Shown here: positions 54,008 to 63,703 of the stretch, in pieces
Numbering within the stretch: position 1 is the first letter of the stretch
How the letters are laid out: every line of letters starts with the position of its first letter
Assembly: GCF_004214895.1 (NCBI RefSeq)
Contig: NZ_CP035952.1
Span: 1,994,501-2,058,500, forward strand
Length of the DNA stretch: 64,000 nt
Direction of reading: 5' to 3'
Source: Pseudomonas tructae
Lineage (GTDB): Bacteria > Pseudomonadota > Gammaproteobacteria > Pseudomonadales > Pseudomonadaceae
Position numbers and translations under genes: made by a program
The notes under the pieces: generated by a model
The model's input: the letters and a program-made list of their open reading frames with translations, nothing else
What the model was told of the DNA's origin: nothing
Databases searched by the model: none

Positions 54008-55423
54008 TTAGATCAAGGTTTCGATCCGCAGCGTGTTAGTCGACCCCGGCTTGCCAAAAGGCACACCGGCCGTGATCAACAGCGTATCGCCACGGCTGGC
54101 CATGCCCTGAGCCTGGGCGATTTCCAGGGCCGTGGAGCAGATCTCGTCGACCTGGCGCAAGCGATCGTTGACCACCGAATGCACACCCCAGGCCACACTC
54201 AGGCGCCGGGCAGTGGACAGGTTCGGCGTCAGGTTGAGGATCGGCGCCCGTGGCCGTTCGCGGGCAGCGCGCAGGGTCGAGGCCCCCGACTCGCTGTAGT
54301 TGACCAGCACCGCCACCGGCAGGATGCCGCTGATGCGGCGGATGGCGCAGCTGATGGCGTCCGACACGGTGGCTTCGGCTTTTGGCCGGCCAACGTCCAG
54401 TTGCGCCTGGTAGTCCGGGCCATTCTCTACCTGGCGGATGATCTTGCTCATCATCTGCACGGCTTCGAGCGGGTAGTCACCCGATGCGGTTTCAGCCGAG
54501 AGCATTACCGCATCGGCGCCTTCGGCCACAGCGTTGGCCACGTCGGTGACTTCGGCGCGGGTCGGGGCCGGGGAGAAGCGCATCGACTCAAGCATCTGCG
54601 TGGCCACCACCACCGGTTTACCCAGCTCGCGGCAGGTGTTGATGATGCTCTTCTGGATCTGCGGCACGCTTTCGGCCGGCACTTCCACGCCCAAGTCGCC
54701 ACGGGCAACCATGATTGCGTCACTGAGCTCGGCGATGGCACGCAACTGGGTGACTGCCGAAGGTTTCTCGATCTTGGCCATCAGGTAGGCGCGATCGCCG
54801 ATCAGTTGCCGTGCTTCGACGATGTCCTCCGGGCGCTGTACAAACGACAGCGCCACCCAGTCCACACCCAGTTCCAGGCCGAAGCTCAGGTCGCGGCGGT
54901 CCTTGGCGGTCAGCGGGCTGAGGTCGAGCACTGCTTGCGGCACGTTGACGCCCTTGCGGTCTGACAATTCGCCGCCGTTGAGCACTTGGGTGTCGATCGC
55001 GTCGCTGTGCTTGGCGGTTACCCGCAGGCGCAGCCTGCCGTCATCGACCAGCAAGTCCATGCCTGGCTCCAGGGCGGCGATGATTTCCGGGTGTGGCAGG
55101 TTGACCCGGCGTGTGTCACCTGGGGTGCTGTCCAGATCCAGGCGCAAGGCCTGGCCGCGTTGCAGTTGCACCTTGCCGTCGGTGAGGCGGCCGACGCGCA
55201 GCTTCGGCCCCTGCAGGTCCATGAGGATGCCCAGCGGGTAGTTGAGCTGGCTTTCCACCTCGCGGATCCATTGGTAGCGCATCGCGTGGTCGGCATGTTC
55301 GCCGTGGCTGAAGTTGAGACGGAAGATGTTCACCCCGGTCTCGACCAACTGGCGGATGTCGTCGATGCCCTTGGTCGCGGGGCCGAGGGTAGCGAGGATT
55401 TTGACTTTTTTATCGGGCGTCAT
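54008..55423 (-). CDS. pyk: Pyruvate kinase
   Basis: The 471 residues start MTPDKKVKILATLGPATKGI. Conserved elements include MDLQGPKLRVG, the catalytic ALSFVQRPEDI and MAKIEKPSAV, GDLGVEVPAE and TQMLESM. It converts phosphoenolpyruvate and ADP to pyruvate and ATP. It is directly behind ttuD (the ttuD stop and the pyk ATG are one base apart), so glycerate made from glyoxylate is fed straight to pyruvate. A GTG at 55432 would add three residues and overlap ttuD. Confidence 0.96.
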   Translation of the reverse strand: MTPDKKVKILATLGPATKGIDDIRQLVETGVNIFRLNFSHGEHADHAMRYQWIREVESQLNYPLGILMDLQGPKLRVGRLTDGKVQLQRGQALRLDLDSTPGDTRRVNLPHPEIIAALEPGMDLLVDDGRLRLRVTAKHSDAIDTQVLNGGELSDRKGVNVPQAVLDLSPLTAKDRRDLSFGLELGVDWVALSFVQRPEDIVEARQLIGDRAYLMAKIEKPSAVTQLRAIAELSDAIMVARGDLGVEVPAESVPQIQKSIINTCRELGKPVVVATQMLESMRFSPAPTRAEVTDVANAVAEGADAVMLSAETASGDYPLEAVQMMSKIIRQVENGPDYQAQLDVGRPKAEATVSDAISCAIRRISGILPVAVLVNYSESGASTLRAARERPRAPILNLTPNLSTARRLSVAWGVHSVVNDRLRQVDEICSTALEIAQAQGMASRGDTLLITAGVPFGKPGSTNTLRIETLI

Positions 55424-55424
55424 G

Positions 55425-56693
55425 TCAGGCACTCTCGAGAATCAGGATGGCGCGAAAATCGTTGACGTTGGTCCGCGTCGGCTCGGTGACGATCAGGGCA
55501 TCGAGCGCGGCGAAGTAGCCGTAGCCGTTGTTGTTGTCCAGCTCGTCGCTGGCCGACAGGCCCAGGGCTGCGGCGCGGGCGTAGCTGTCCGGGGTCATCA
55601 GGGCGCCGGCATTGTCTTCGGAGCCGTCGATGCCGTCGGTGTCACCGGCCAGGGCGTAGACCCCGGGCAGGCCCTTGAGGCTTTCGGTCAGGCTCAGCAG
55701 GAATTCGGCGTTGCGCCCGCCGCGGCCATTGCCGCGCACGGTCACGGTGGTCTCGCCCCCGGAGAGGATCACGCAAGGTGGCGACAATGGCTGGCCGTGC
55801 AGGACGATCTGCCGAGCGATGCCGGCGTGGACCTTGGCCACCTCGCGCGACTCGCCTTCCAGGTCGCCGAGGATCAGCGGGCTGAAACCGGCCTGGCGGG
55901 CTTTGACTGCCGCCGCTTCCAGCGACTGCTGGGGCCGGGCGATGAGCTGGAAGTGGCTGCGGGCCAGGGCCGGGTCATCGGCCTTGACGGTCTCCGATGC
56001 CGGGTTGTTCAGCCAGGCGGTAACCGCCGCCGGTGCGTCGATGTTGTAACGCTTGAGGATTGCCAGGGCTTGGGCCGAGGTGCTCGGGTCGGCCACGGTG
56101 GGGCCGGAGGCGATGACCGTGGCCAGATCGCCCGGTACATCGGAAATCGCATAGGTGTAGACGGTCGCTGGCCAGCAGGCCTTGGCCAGGCGTCCGCCCT
56201 TGATCGCCGAGAGGTGCTTGCGTACGCAATTCATCTCGCCGATGGTGGCGCCGGACTTGAGCAGGGCTTTGTTGATCTGTTGCTTGTCGGCCAGGGTCAG
56301 GCCTTCGGCAGGCAGTGCCAGCAGCGCTGAACCACCGCCGGAGAGCAGGAAGATCACCCGGTCGTCGGCCGTGAGGTTGCTGACCATTTCCAGCACCCGC
56401 TTGGCCACGGCCAGGCCGGCGGCATCCGGGACCGGGTGGGCGGCTTCGACCACTTCGATTTTCGAGCAACTGGCGCCGTGGCCGTAGCGGGTGACCACCA
56501 GTCCCGAGACCGGGCCTTGCCAGGCGCGTTCGACGACTTCGGCCATGGCCGCGGCGGCCTTGCCGGCGCCAATGACGATAACCCGACCGCTGCGATCGCT
56601 GGGCAGGTGGGCTTCAAGGACCTGGCGCGGATGGGCGGCATCGATGGCCGTGGCGAACAGCTCGCGCAGAAAGTGTTGCGGATCGAGCGACAT
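55425..56693 (-). CDS. ttuD: Glycerate 2-kinase (TtuD/MOFRL family)
   Basis: A 422-residue MOFRL-type kinase with IVIGAGKAAAAMAEVVERAW, YGHGASCSKIEVVEAAHPVP, LLSGGGSALLALP, ILSGGETTVTVRGNG and GRNAEFLLSL. It phosphorylates D-glycerate to 2-phosphoglycerate, completing the tartronate semialdehyde route. Historically called TtuD (hydroxypyruvate reductase-like) in tartrate operons; the fold is kinase. The start at 56693 gives MSLDPQHFLRELF, the usual beginning. A terminator separates it from garR. Confidence 0.93.
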   Translation of the reverse strand: MSLDPQHFLRELFATAIDAAHPRQVLEAHLPSDRSGRVIVIGAGKAAAAMAEVVERAWQGPVSGLVVTRYGHGASCSKIEVVEAAHPVPDAAGLAVAKRVLEMVSNLTADDRVIFLLSGGGSALLALPAEGLTLADKQQINKALLKSGATIGEMNCVRKHLSAIKGGRLAKACWPATVYTYAISDVPGDLATVIASGPTVADPSTSAQALAILKRYNIDAPAAVTAWLNNPASETVKADDPALARSHFQLIARPQQSLEAAAVKARQAGFSPLILGDLEGESREVAKVHAGIARQIVLHGQPLSPPCVILSGGETTVTVRGNGRGGRNAEFLLSLTESLKGLPGVYALAGDTDGIDGSEDNAGALMTPDSYARAAALGLSASDELDNNNGYGYFAALDALIVTEPTRTNVNDFRAILILESA

Positions 56694-56725
56694 GGCAGGC
56701 TCCAATCTTATTGTTCTTCAGAATC

Positions 56726-56770
56726 AAAAACGCCCCTGGGCCCGCCTCCGTGCAGGCTGACCCAGGGGCG
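56726..56770 (-). terminator. Rho-independent terminator between garR and ttuD
   Basis: A perfect 10-bp stem, CGCCCCTGGG (56731-56740) and CCCAGGGGCG (56761-56770), with a 20-base loop. On the minus strand it is followed by TTTTT (56726-56730). It stands directly after the garR stop and would end or reduce transcription into ttuD-pyk. Confidence 0.85.
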
Positions 56771-56785
56771 GTGTTGCCCGGGGTC

Positions 56786-57679
56786 TTACTTGTCGTCGCG
56801 GATCGAGAAGTTGGCCATGTGTTCCAGGCCCTTGATCAACGCCGAGTGGTCCCAGTTGGCACCGCCGATCGCGGCGCAGGTGCTGAACACTTGCTGGGCG
56901 TTGGCGGTGTTGGGCAGGTTGATGTTCAGTTCCTTGGCACCTTGCAGGGCCAGGTTCAGGTCCTTCTGGTGCAGGCTGATGCGGAAGCCCGGGTCGAAGG
57001 TACCCTTGATCATGCGCTCGCCGTGCACTTCGAGGATCTTCGACGAGGCGAAGCCGCCCATCAGCGCTTCACGCACCTTGGCAGGGTCAGCGCCGTTCTT
57101 GGCGGCGAACAGCAGGGCTTCGGCAACCGCCTGGATGTTCAGCGCAACAATGATCTGGTTGGCGACCTTGGCGGTCTGACCGTCACCGTTGCCGCCGACG
57201 CGGGTGATGTTCTTGCCCATGGCCTGGAACAGCGGCAGGGCGCGCTCGAAGGCGTTCGGGCAGCCACCGACCATGATGCTCAGGGTCGCGGCCTTGGCAC
57301 CGACTTCACCGCCCGATACCGGCGCGTCGAGGTAGCTGGCACCGGTGGCCTTGATCTTCTCGGCGAAGGCTTTGGTGGCGGTCGGCGAGATCGAGCTCAT
57401 GTCGATCACGACTTTGTTCGGGCCCACGCCTTCAGCAACACCGTTAGCGCCAAACAGAACCGACTCCACCTGGGGAGTATCGGGCACCATGACGATGATG
57501 AACTCGGCTTCCTGGGCCACTTCTTTGGGGTTGGCCAGGGCTACGGCGCCGGCGGCGATCAGGTCGCTGGGTGCGGCGTCGTGGTGGGTGGAAACGAACA
57601 GGCTGTGGCCGGCCTTTTGCAGGTTCTGAGCCATGGGAAGGCCCATGATGCCGGTGCCGAGAAATCCGATTTTAGCCAT
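56786..57679 (-). CDS. garR: 2-hydroxy-3-oxopropionate (tartronate semialdehyde) reductase
   Basis: The 297 residues have the Rossmann start MAKIGFLGTGIMGLPMAQNL, the substrate signature DAPVSGGEVGA and catalytic Lys in VGGNGDGQTAKVANQIIVAL. Family of beta-hydroxyacid dehydrogenases. It reduces tartronate semialdehyde to D-glycerate with NAD(P)H. Also called GlxR. It is third in the gcl-hyi-garR run. Confidence 0.95.
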   Translation of the reverse strand: MAKIGFLGTGIMGLPMAQNLQKAGHSLFVSTHHDAAPSDLIAAGAVALANPKEVAQEAEFIIVMVPDTPQVESVLFGANGVAEGVGPNKVVIDMSSISPTATKAFAEKIKATGASYLDAPVSGGEVGAKAATLSIMVGGCPNAFERALPLFQAMGKNITRVGGNGDGQTAKVANQIIVALNIQAVAEALLFAAKNGADPAKVREALMGGFASSKILEVHGERMIKGTFDPGFRISLHQKDLNLALQGAKELNINLPNTANAQQVFSTCAAIGGANWDHSALIKGLEHMANFSIRDDK

Positions 57680-57716
57680 GAGAAATGCCTCTTGTAATTG
57701 TTGGATGCAGGGCACT

Positions 57717-57787
57717 GTGGGAGCGGGCTTGCCCCGCGATAGCGCCGGTGCGGGCACTATCGAATCGCGGGGCAAGCCCGCTCCTAC
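57717..57787. repeat. REP element pair (inverted)
   Basis: Units at 57717-57740 and 57764-57787 surround 23 bp, between garR and hyi. It splits an otherwise compact operon. Confidence 0.88.
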
Positions 57788-57797
57788 AGAGGAGTCC

Positions 57798-58580
57798 TTA
57801 GATCGCGTTATGGGTCTTCAGCCAGCCAAGCCCCGCTTCAGTGGTGGTCAGTGGTTTGTATTCACAGCCCACCCAGCCCTGGTAACCGATACGGTCCAGG
57901 TGCTCGAAGAGGAAGCGATAGTTGATCTCGCCGGTACCTGGCTCGTTGCGCCCGGGGTTATCGGCCAGCTGGATGTGGTTGATCTTGGCCAGGTTGCTTT
58001 GCACGGTACGGGCAAGATCCCCTTCCATGATCTGCATGTGGTAGATGTCGTACTGCAGGTACAGGTTGCTGCTGCCGACTTCGGCCTGGATGTCCAGCGC
58101 CTGCTGAGTGGTGTTCAGGTAAAAGCCAGGAATGTCGCGGGTGTTGATCATTTCCATGACCAGTTTGATCCCGGCGGCCTGCAGCTTGTCGGCGGCAAAT
58201 TTGAGGTTGTCGACGAAGGTCTGGCGCACGCTGGCGCAGTCCGGGCCTTGTGGGCGGATACCGGCCAGGCAGTTGACCTGGGTATTGCCCAGTACCCGGG
58301 CGTAGGCGATCGCCAAATCGACACCGGCGCGGAATTCCTCGACCCGGGCCGGGTCGCAGGCAATGCCGCGATCACCTTTGGCCCAGTCGCCGGCCGGCAG
58401 GTTGAACAGCACCTGGGTCAGGCCGTGGGCATCGAGCTGTTGCTTGATTTCAGCTGAGCTGAAGTCGTACGGGAACAGGTACTCGACACCGCTGAAGCCT
58501 GCGTCGGCTGCAGCCTTGAAACGGGCGAGAAAGTCCTGCTCGGTGAACAGCATGGACAGGTTGGCGGCGAAACGTGGCAT
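57798..58580 (-). CDS. hyi: Hydroxypyruvate isomerase
   Basis: A 260-residue TIM-barrel protein of the AP-endonuclease-2/Hyi family: MPRFAANLSMLFTEQDFLAR, LVMEMINTRDIPGFYLN, YLQYDIYHMQIMEGD and GEINYRFLFEHLDRIGYQGW. Metal ligands are the Glu, Asp and His residues in these segments. It interconverts hydroxypyruvate and tartronate semialdehyde, joining side products to the Gcl route. Confidence 0.94.
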   Translation of the reverse strand: MPRFAANLSMLFTEQDFLARFKAAADAGFSGVEYLFPYDFSSAEIKQQLDAHGLTQVLFNLPAGDWAKGDRGIACDPARVEEFRAGVDLAIAYARVLGNTQVNCLAGIRPQGPDCASVRQTFVDNLKFAADKLQAAGIKLVMEMINTRDIPGFYLNTTQQALDIQAEVGSSNLYLQYDIYHMQIMEGDLARTVQSNLAKINHIQLADNPGRNEPGTGEINYRFLFEHLDRIGYQGWVGCEYKPLTTTEAGLGWLKTHNAI

Positions 58581-58596
58581 GGTTGTCTCCTTGCAA

Positions 58597-58627
58597 AAGG
58601 GGGCCCTGTGCTCTCGGCAGCAGGGCC
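58597..58627 (-). terminator. Weak terminator or attenuator between gcl and hyi
   Basis: GGCCCTG (58602-58608) and CAGGGCC (58621-58627) form a 7-bp stem. On the minus strand it is followed by CCCTTTTGC, a short T-run. It could give partial termination so that hyi is made at lower level than gcl. Confidence 0.45.
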
Positions 58628-58637
58628 TTCACAGCGA

Positions 58638-60413
58638 TCAGTCGAGCAGGGAAATCGCAGTTGGCGCGTCGTTGCCGACCAGGGCCAGGTCTTCGAATTC
58701 GTTGACCGCGTTGATTTCGGTGCCCATGGAAATATTGGTCACGCGCTCGAGGATAACCTCGACCACCACCGGTACCCTGAACTCTTCGGCCAGTTTCTGT
58801 GCCTTGAGCAATGCCGGGGCGATCTGCCCTGGCTCGGTGACGCGCAGGGCCTTGCAGCCCAGGCCTTCGACCACGGCGACATGATCGACGCCATAACCGT
58901 TGAGTTCCGGCGCGTTGACGTTCTCGAACGCCAGTTGCACGCAGTAGTCCATCTCGAAGCCGCGCTGGGCCTGGCGGATCAGCCCCAGGTAGGAGTTGTT
59001 CACCAGCACGTGGACGTAGGGCAGGTTGAACTGCGCGCCCACTGCCAGTTCTTCGATCATGAACTGGAAGTCGTAGTCACCGGACAGTGCCACGACCTTG
59101 CGCGTCGGGTCGGCCTTGACCACACCCAGGGCGGCAGGGATGGTCCAGCCCAGCGGGCCTGCCTGGCCACAGTTGATCCAGTGACGCGGCTTGTACACGT
59201 GGAGGAACTGCGCACCGGCGATCTGCGACAGACCGATGGTGCTGACGTAGCAGGTGTCCTTGCCAAAGACCTGGTTCATCTCCTGGTAAACGCGCTGCGG
59301 CTTGATCGGCACGTTGTCGAAGTGGGTCTTGCGCTGCAGGCTCGACTTGCGCTGCTGGCAGTCTTCGAGCCAGGCGCTGCGGTCCTTGAGCTTGCCGGCG
59401 GCTTTCCACTCGCGGGCAACTTCCAGGAACACGTCCAGGGCGGCGCCCGCGTCGGAAACGATACCCAGGTCCGGGGTGAACACCCGGCCGATCTGGGTCG
59501 GTTCGATATCGACGTGAATGAAGCGCCGGCCTTCGGTGTAGACATCCACTGAGCCTGTGTGACGGTTGGCCCAACGGTTGCCGATCCCCAGCACTACGTC
59601 GGACTTGAGCATCGTCGCGTTGCCGTAGCGGTGCGACGTCTGCAGGCCGACCATGCCCACCATCAGCGGGTGATCGTCAGGGATGATGCCCCAGCCCATC
59701 AGGGTCGGGATCACCGGGATACCGGTCAGCTCGGCGAATTCCACCAGCTTGTCGCAGGCATCGGCGTTGATGATGCCGCCACCGGCCACCAGCAACGGGC
59801 GCTCGGCGCTGTCGAGCATGGCCAGGGCCTTCTCGACCTGGACGCGGTTGGCTGCAGGTTTTTGTACTGGCAGCGGCTGGTAGGCGTCGATATCGAATTC
59901 GATCTCGGCCATCTGCACGTCGAACGGCAGGTCGATCAGCACCGGGCCTGGGCGGCCGGAGCGCATTTCATAGAAGGCTTTCTGGAACGCATAAGGCACC
60001 TGGCCTGGCTCCAGAACGGTGGTCGCCCACTTGGTCACCGGCTTGACGATGCTGGTGATGTCGACGGCCTGGAAATCTTCCTTGTGCATACGGGCACGCG
60101 GCGCCTGGCCGGTGATGCACAGGATCGGGATGGAGTCGGCCGAGGCACTGTACAGGCCAGTGACCATGTCGGTGCCGGCAGGGCCGGAGGTACCGATGCA
60201 CACGCCGATGTTGCCGGCCTTGGTGCGGGTGTAGCCCTCGGCCATGTGCGAGGCGCCTTCAACGTGACGAGCGAGGACGTGATCGATACCGCCGACTTTC
60301 TTCAGGGCCGAGTACAGGGGGTTGATGGCTGCACCCGGAATGCCAAACGCGGTTTCCACACCTTCGCGGCGCATCACCAGAACGGCTGCATCGATTGCTC
60401 TCATTTTGCTCAT
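58638..60413 (-). CDS. gcl: Glyoxylate carboligase (tartronate-semialdehyde synthase)
   Basis: A 591-residue thiamine-diphosphate enzyme of the acetohydroxyacid synthase fold. It joins two glyoxylate molecules to tartronate semialdehyde and CO2. The segments [55 protein letters not shown] and the C-terminal ThDP motif ([27 protein letters not shown]) are present. Gcl enzymes have Val in place of the usual catalytic Glu; the segment AFGIPGAAI is consistent. First gene of its operon. Confidence 0.97.
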   Translation of the reverse strand: MSKMRAIDAAVLVMRREGVETAFGIPGAAINPLYSALKKVGGIDHVLARHVEGASHMAEGYTRTKAGNIGVCIGTSGPAGTDMVTGLYSASADSIPILCITGQAPRARMHKEDFQAVDITSIVKPVTKWATTVLEPGQVPYAFQKAFYEMRSGRPGPVLIDLPFDVQMAEIEFDIDAYQPLPVQKPAANRVQVEKALAMLDSAERPLLVAGGGIINADACDKLVEFAELTGIPVIPTLMGWGIIPDDHPLMVGMVGLQTSHRYGNATMLKSDVVLGIGNRWANRHTGSVDVYTEGRRFIHVDIEPTQIGRVFTPDLGIVSDAGAALDVFLEVAREWKAAGKLKDRSAWLEDCQQRKSSLQRKTHFDNVPIKPQRVYQEMNQVFGKDTCYVSTIGLSQIAGAQFLHVYKPRHWINCGQAGPLGWTIPAALGVVKADPTRKVVALSGDYDFQFMIEELAVGAQFNLPYVHVLVNNSYLGLIRQAQRGFEMDYCVQLAFENVNAPELNGYGVDHVAVVEGLGCKALRVTEPGQIAPALLKAQKLAEEFRVPVVVEVILERVTNISMGTEINAVNEFEDLALVGNDAPTAISLLD

Positions 60414-60439
60414 GGTTTTGTGCCTCTTTGATTTTGTAA

Positions 60440-60589
60440 TTGTATACAAATGGCTTTTTACCAGAGTGTATTCATGCCAGACGACTCTGGTCAATCCATT
60501 TTCATCGGCGATCGGCGCTTTCGTCGGGAAGCCTTTAAAAATGGCGTTTCGTCAGAATTGGTTCGTCGCGTAGAAATTATTGTATACAA
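60440..60589. promoter_or_regulatory. Two TTGTATACAA palindromes in the gcl/glcG divergent gap
   Basis: Perfect 10-bp palindromes at 60440-60449 and 60580-60589, one near each divergent gene, 140 bp apart. Such TTGTATACAA sites are typical operators of FCD-type GntR regulators; no GntR gene is in the window. The nearest regulator gene is the TetR at 61185. The 256-bp gap has no gene. Confidence 0.6.
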
Positions 60590-60669
60590 AAATATTCTCC
60601 ATTGTGTTCTATTTGTTCTATTGATTTTTACACCTGCCCTCGGGCTTCTAACCACAAGAGGACCTTTGC

Positions 60670-61110
60670 ATGAACGCTTTGACCTTGAAAGTCGCTGTCA
60701 GCCTGGTGAACGCTGCGCTGGTTGCCGGGCGCAAGATCTCCTCCGCGCCGTTGACCGTGGCGGTGCTGGATAACGGCGGGCACCTGCTGGCCCTGCAGCG
60801 TGAGGACGGCGCCAGCCTGTTGCGCCCGCAAGTGGCGATCGGCAAGGCCTGGGGTGCGATTGCCCTGGGCAAGGGTTCGCGCTTGCTGGCGCTGGACGCA
60901 CAACAGCGCCCGGCGTTCTTCGCCGCGCTCAATGGCTTGGGCCAGAGCCCGGTGGTGCCGGCGCCGGGTGGGGTGCTGATCCGCAATCAGCAGGGTGTGG
61001 TGTTGGGGGCAATCGGTATCAGTGGCGATACGTCGGATATCGACGAGCAATGCGCGATCAGTGCGATCGAGGAGGCGGGGTTGACGGCGGATGCCGGTGT
61101 AGCGGCCTAA
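60670..61110 (+). CDS. glcG: GlcG/HbpS-like protein (DUF336)
   Basis: A 146-residue single DUF336 domain: APLTVAVLDNGGHLLALQRE, RPQVAIGKAWGAIALGKGSR and GAIGISGDTSDIDEQCAISA. The family includes GlcG of the glycolate operon and heme-binding HbpS, but its reaction is unknown. Its divergent position from gcl argues for a role in glyoxylate/glycolate use or its regulation. Confidence 0.85.
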   Translation: MNALTLKVAVSLVNAALVAGRKISSAPLTVAVLDNGGHLLALQREDGASLLRPQVAIGKAWGAIALGKGSRLLALDAQQRPAFFAALNGLGQSPVVPAPGGVLIRNQQGVVLGAIGISGDTSDIDEQCAISAIEEAGLTADAGVAA

Positions 61111-61115
61111 ACGCT

Positions 61116-61170
61116 ATCGCGGGGCAAGCCCGCTCCCACAAGGCCTGTGGGAGCGGGCTTGCCCCGCGAT
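61116..61170. repeat. REP element pair (inverted)
   Basis: Units at 61116-61139 and 61147-61170 between the convergent ends of glcG and the TetR gene; a likely two-way terminator. Confidence 0.9.
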
Positions 61171-61184
61171 GAATACAACACACT

Positions 61185-61793
61185 TCAAGCGTCCGGCTCA
61201 CACCCTTTGAGCACCAGACGAATGATGGTCTGCGCTGCGGCCTCGTAATCGCTGTCATCGAGCTTGGCCTTGCCGGTGACTACCGAGATCTGCCAGTCGA
61301 AGTCGGCATAGGTCTGGGTCGCCGCCCAGATGCTGAACATCAGGTGGTACGGGTCGAGCGGGGCGATCTGGCCACGGTCGATCCAGGCCTGGATGCACTC
61401 GATGTTGTGCCGCGCCTGGTCGTTGAGCTGCTCGACCTGACTTGCGCTCAGGTGCGGCGCGCCGTGCATGATTTCGCTGGCGAACACCTTGGAGGCGAAC
61501 GGCAGGTCGCGGGAGATGCGGACCTTGGAGCGGATGTAGGCGCTCAGCACTTCTTTGGGATCGCCGTCAGCGTTGAACGGCGTGGACGCCTGCATGATCG
61601 GCTCGATGATGCTTTCCAGGACCTCGCGGTAGAGGTTTTCCTTGGACTTGAAGTAGTAGTAGACATTGGGCTTGGGCAAGCCGGCCTTGGCCGCGATGTC
61701 GCTGGTCTTGGTAGCGGCGAAGCCCTTGTCGGCAAACTCTTCACTGGCCGCGCGCAGGATCAGTTCTTTGTTGCGCTCGCGAATGCTGCTCAT
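61185..61793 (-). CDS. TetR-family regulator (RutR-like C-terminal domain)
   Basis: The 202 residues have an N-terminal helix-turn-helix (ASEEFADKGFAATKTSDIAA, GLPKPNVYYYFKSKENLYRE) and a C-terminal YcdC/RutR-type domain (MHGAPHLSASQVEQLNDQAR, HLMFSIWAATQTYADFDWQI). RutR-type regulators sense pyrimidines or related nitrogen compounds. The ATG at 61793 is the family start; the longer frame upstream is not supported. Confidence 0.88.
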   Translation of the reverse strand: MSSIRERNKELILRAASEEFADKGFAATKTSDIAAKAGLPKPNVYYYFKSKENLYREVLESIIEPIMQASTPFNADGDPKEVLSAYIRSKVRISRDLPFASKVFASEIMHGAPHLSASQVEQLNDQARHNIECIQAWIDRGQIAPLDPYHLMFSIWAATQTYADFDWQISVVTGKAKLDDSDYEAAAQTIIRLVLKGCEPDA

Positions 61794-61939
61794 GGTTGAC
61801 GCTGTTCCTCGTGTCTGGCCGCTGGCGGCACCGGGCCTGGAAGGGCAGTTGCGCATGGTAGCACCGCGTTCGCAAGGGGCTCAAGATGGCGACTTTGCGC
61901 TAGACTGTGGCCCTCTCAACCCGCTGGAATCAGGCAAAC

Positions 61940-62848
61940 ATGGCAGGAAGCAGTCTTCTGGTATTGATCGACGATATCGCCACGGTACTCGACGATGTCT
62001 CGGTAATGACCAAGGTCGCGGCAAAAAAGACCGCAGGGGTACTGGGCGATGATCTGGCGCTCAACGCCCAGCAGGTCACCGGCGTGCGAGCCGAGCGGGA
62101 AATTCCAGTGGTCTGGGCGGTGGCCAAGGGATCATTTCTGAACAAACTGATCCTGGTCCCGGCAGCGCTGCTGATCAGTGCTTTCATTCCCTGGGCGGTG
62201 ACGCCGCTGCTGATGCTCGGTGGCGCCTTTCTGTGCTTCGAAGGCTTCGAGAAGCTTGCGCACAAGTTCCTGCACAGCAAGGAAGAGGACCAGGCCGAGC
62301 ATGCGGCGCTGAGCGAAGCGGTGGCCGATCCTGCGGTCGACCTGGTGGCTTTCGAGCAAGGCAAGATCAAGGGCGCGGTGCGCACCGACTTCATCCTTTC
62401 GGCCGAGATCATCGCCATTACCCTGGGCACGGTCGCCGATGCACCGCTGACCCAGCAGATCATCGTGCTTTCGGGCATTGCCATCGTCATGACCATCGGT
62501 GTCTATGGCCTGGTGGCCGGTATCGTCAAGCTTGATGACTTGGGCCTGTGGTTGACCCAGAAGGCATCCCGTGCAGCTCAGGCAGTCGGCAACGGTATCC
62601 TGCGGGCGGCGCCGTACATGATGAAAAGCCTGTCGGTGATTGGTACTGCGGCGATGTTTCTGGTCGGTGGCGGGATCCTGGTGCACGGCGTGGCGCCGCT
62701 GCATCATGCCATCGAGGCCTTCAGCGAAGGGCGTGGCGGGGTGCTGACCAGTACGTTGCTCAATGCCGGGGTGGGGATTGTCGCGGGTGCGGTGGTGCTG
62801 GCGGTGGTTGCGGTTATCGCCAAGCTCTGGCGTTCTGTAAAAGGCTGA
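61940..62848 (+). CDS. DUF808 inner-membrane protein
   Basis: A 302-residue integral membrane protein of the DUF808 (YedI) family: [60 protein letters not shown] and [20 protein letters not shown]. It has about six hydrophobic segments and no known function. The start at 61940 gives the canonical beginning. Confidence 0.85.
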   Translation: MAGSSLLVLIDDIATVLDDVSVMTKVAAKKTAGVLGDDLALNAQQVTGVRAEREIPVVWAVAKGSFLNKLILVPAALLISAFIPWAVTPLLMLGGAFLCFEGFEKLAHKFLHSKEEDQAEHAALSEAVADPAVDLVAFEQGKIKGAVRTDFILSAEIIAITLGTVADAPLTQQIIVLSGIAIVMTIGVYGLVAGIVKLDDLGLWLTQKASRAAQAVGNGILRAAPYMMKSLSVIGTAAMFLVGGGILVHGVAPLHHAIEAFSEGRGGVLTSTLLNAGVGIVAGAVVLAVVAVIAKLWRSVKG

Positions 62849-62855
62849 TGGCCTC

Positions 62856-62906
62856 ATGGCGGGGCAAGCCCGCTCCAACACTGTGGGAGTGGGCTTGCCC
62901 CGCGAT
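62856..62906. repeat. REP element pair, variant
   Basis: Units at 62856-62879 (ATGG edge, CCAAC end) and 62883-62906 (one T in the core) differ from the others by point changes. They separate convergent DUF808 and Tsx-like genes. Confidence 0.85.
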
Positions 62907-62914
62907 TGTTTTGA

Positions 62915-63703
62915 TCAGAAGTGTGCTTTTACCAGGAAGCTTGCGGTGTTCTGATCGGTATCGAACGCATCGCTGTCCTTGATGCCGTACTTGTTCTTCC
63001 AGTAGTCGTATTCGAAACCGACATACAGCTGTTTCTCGCCCCAGTTCAACGCTTTGCCCAGGTCATATTTGACCTGCGGGTTGAAGTGCAGGTTGGCGTG
63101 GTAGGTGCCACGGCGGCTGGTGGCATCGTTATCGACGACCCAGTCCATGAAGCCATCGATGAGGATGTCGGACTTGCCCACAGGGATGGTGTAGGACCAG
63201 ACCGGGGTAATCTGCCAGACGTTGTCACCGGCGCGGCTGCCTTCGGTGTTGCGCTGGTAGAAGTTCAGCTGGAAGTAGTCAAAACCGGGGATGTCCAGGT
63301 CGAAGCCCGGGCCGATCAGGTAGGACTCGGTGTCACCTTCGCCAAACTCGTAGGTCATGGCCAGCAGCACGTCCTTGACCGGGCCGAAGGCCAGCTTCTG
63401 GTCGAAGATCTTGCCGAACGACAGGCGCGGACTGATCTCGCCGTAATAGGTGTTAGGGCCGTTGTTGAAGTCTTTGTCGCCGTTGTAGAAGATCTTGTCG
63501 ACGAAGATGAAGTTGTCGCCGTACTTCCAGGCATCGGCGTGCTCGAAGGTCACGGTCTGCTGGATCGACGGGTTGACGGCAAAGTTCTTGCCCCACAGAT
63601 AGGTCAGGCTGTTGTTCTGCCATTGCAGCAGATCACCGGCGCTGGCGGCGGTGCTGGCCGCCAGCAGGCCGCTGGCGAGGATCAGGCTGTTGGTAATACG
63701 CAT
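62915..63703 (-). CDS. Tsx-like outer-membrane channel (OmpK/nucleoside-specific porin family)
   Basis: The 262 residues start with a signal peptide (about 1-22, [16 protein letters not shown]) and form an amphipathic barrel ([40 protein letters not shown]) ending with aromatic FLVKAHF. The fold matches Tsx, which passes nucleosides. With a RutR-type regulator nearby, transport of nucleosides or bases is plausible. Confidence 0.85.
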   Translation of the reverse strand: MRITNSLILASGLLAASTAASAGDLLQWQNNSLTYLWGKNFAVNPSIQQTVTFEHADAWKYGDNFIFVDKIFYNGDKDFNNGPNTYYGEISPRLSFGKIFDQKLAFGPVKDVLLAMTYEFGEGDTESYLIGPGFDLDIPGFDYFQLNFYQRNTEGSRAGDNVWQITPVWSYTIPVGKSDILIDGFMDWVVDNDATSRRGTYHANLHFNPQVKYDLGKALNWGEKQLYVGFEYDYWKNKYGIKDSDAFDTDQNTASFLVKAHF

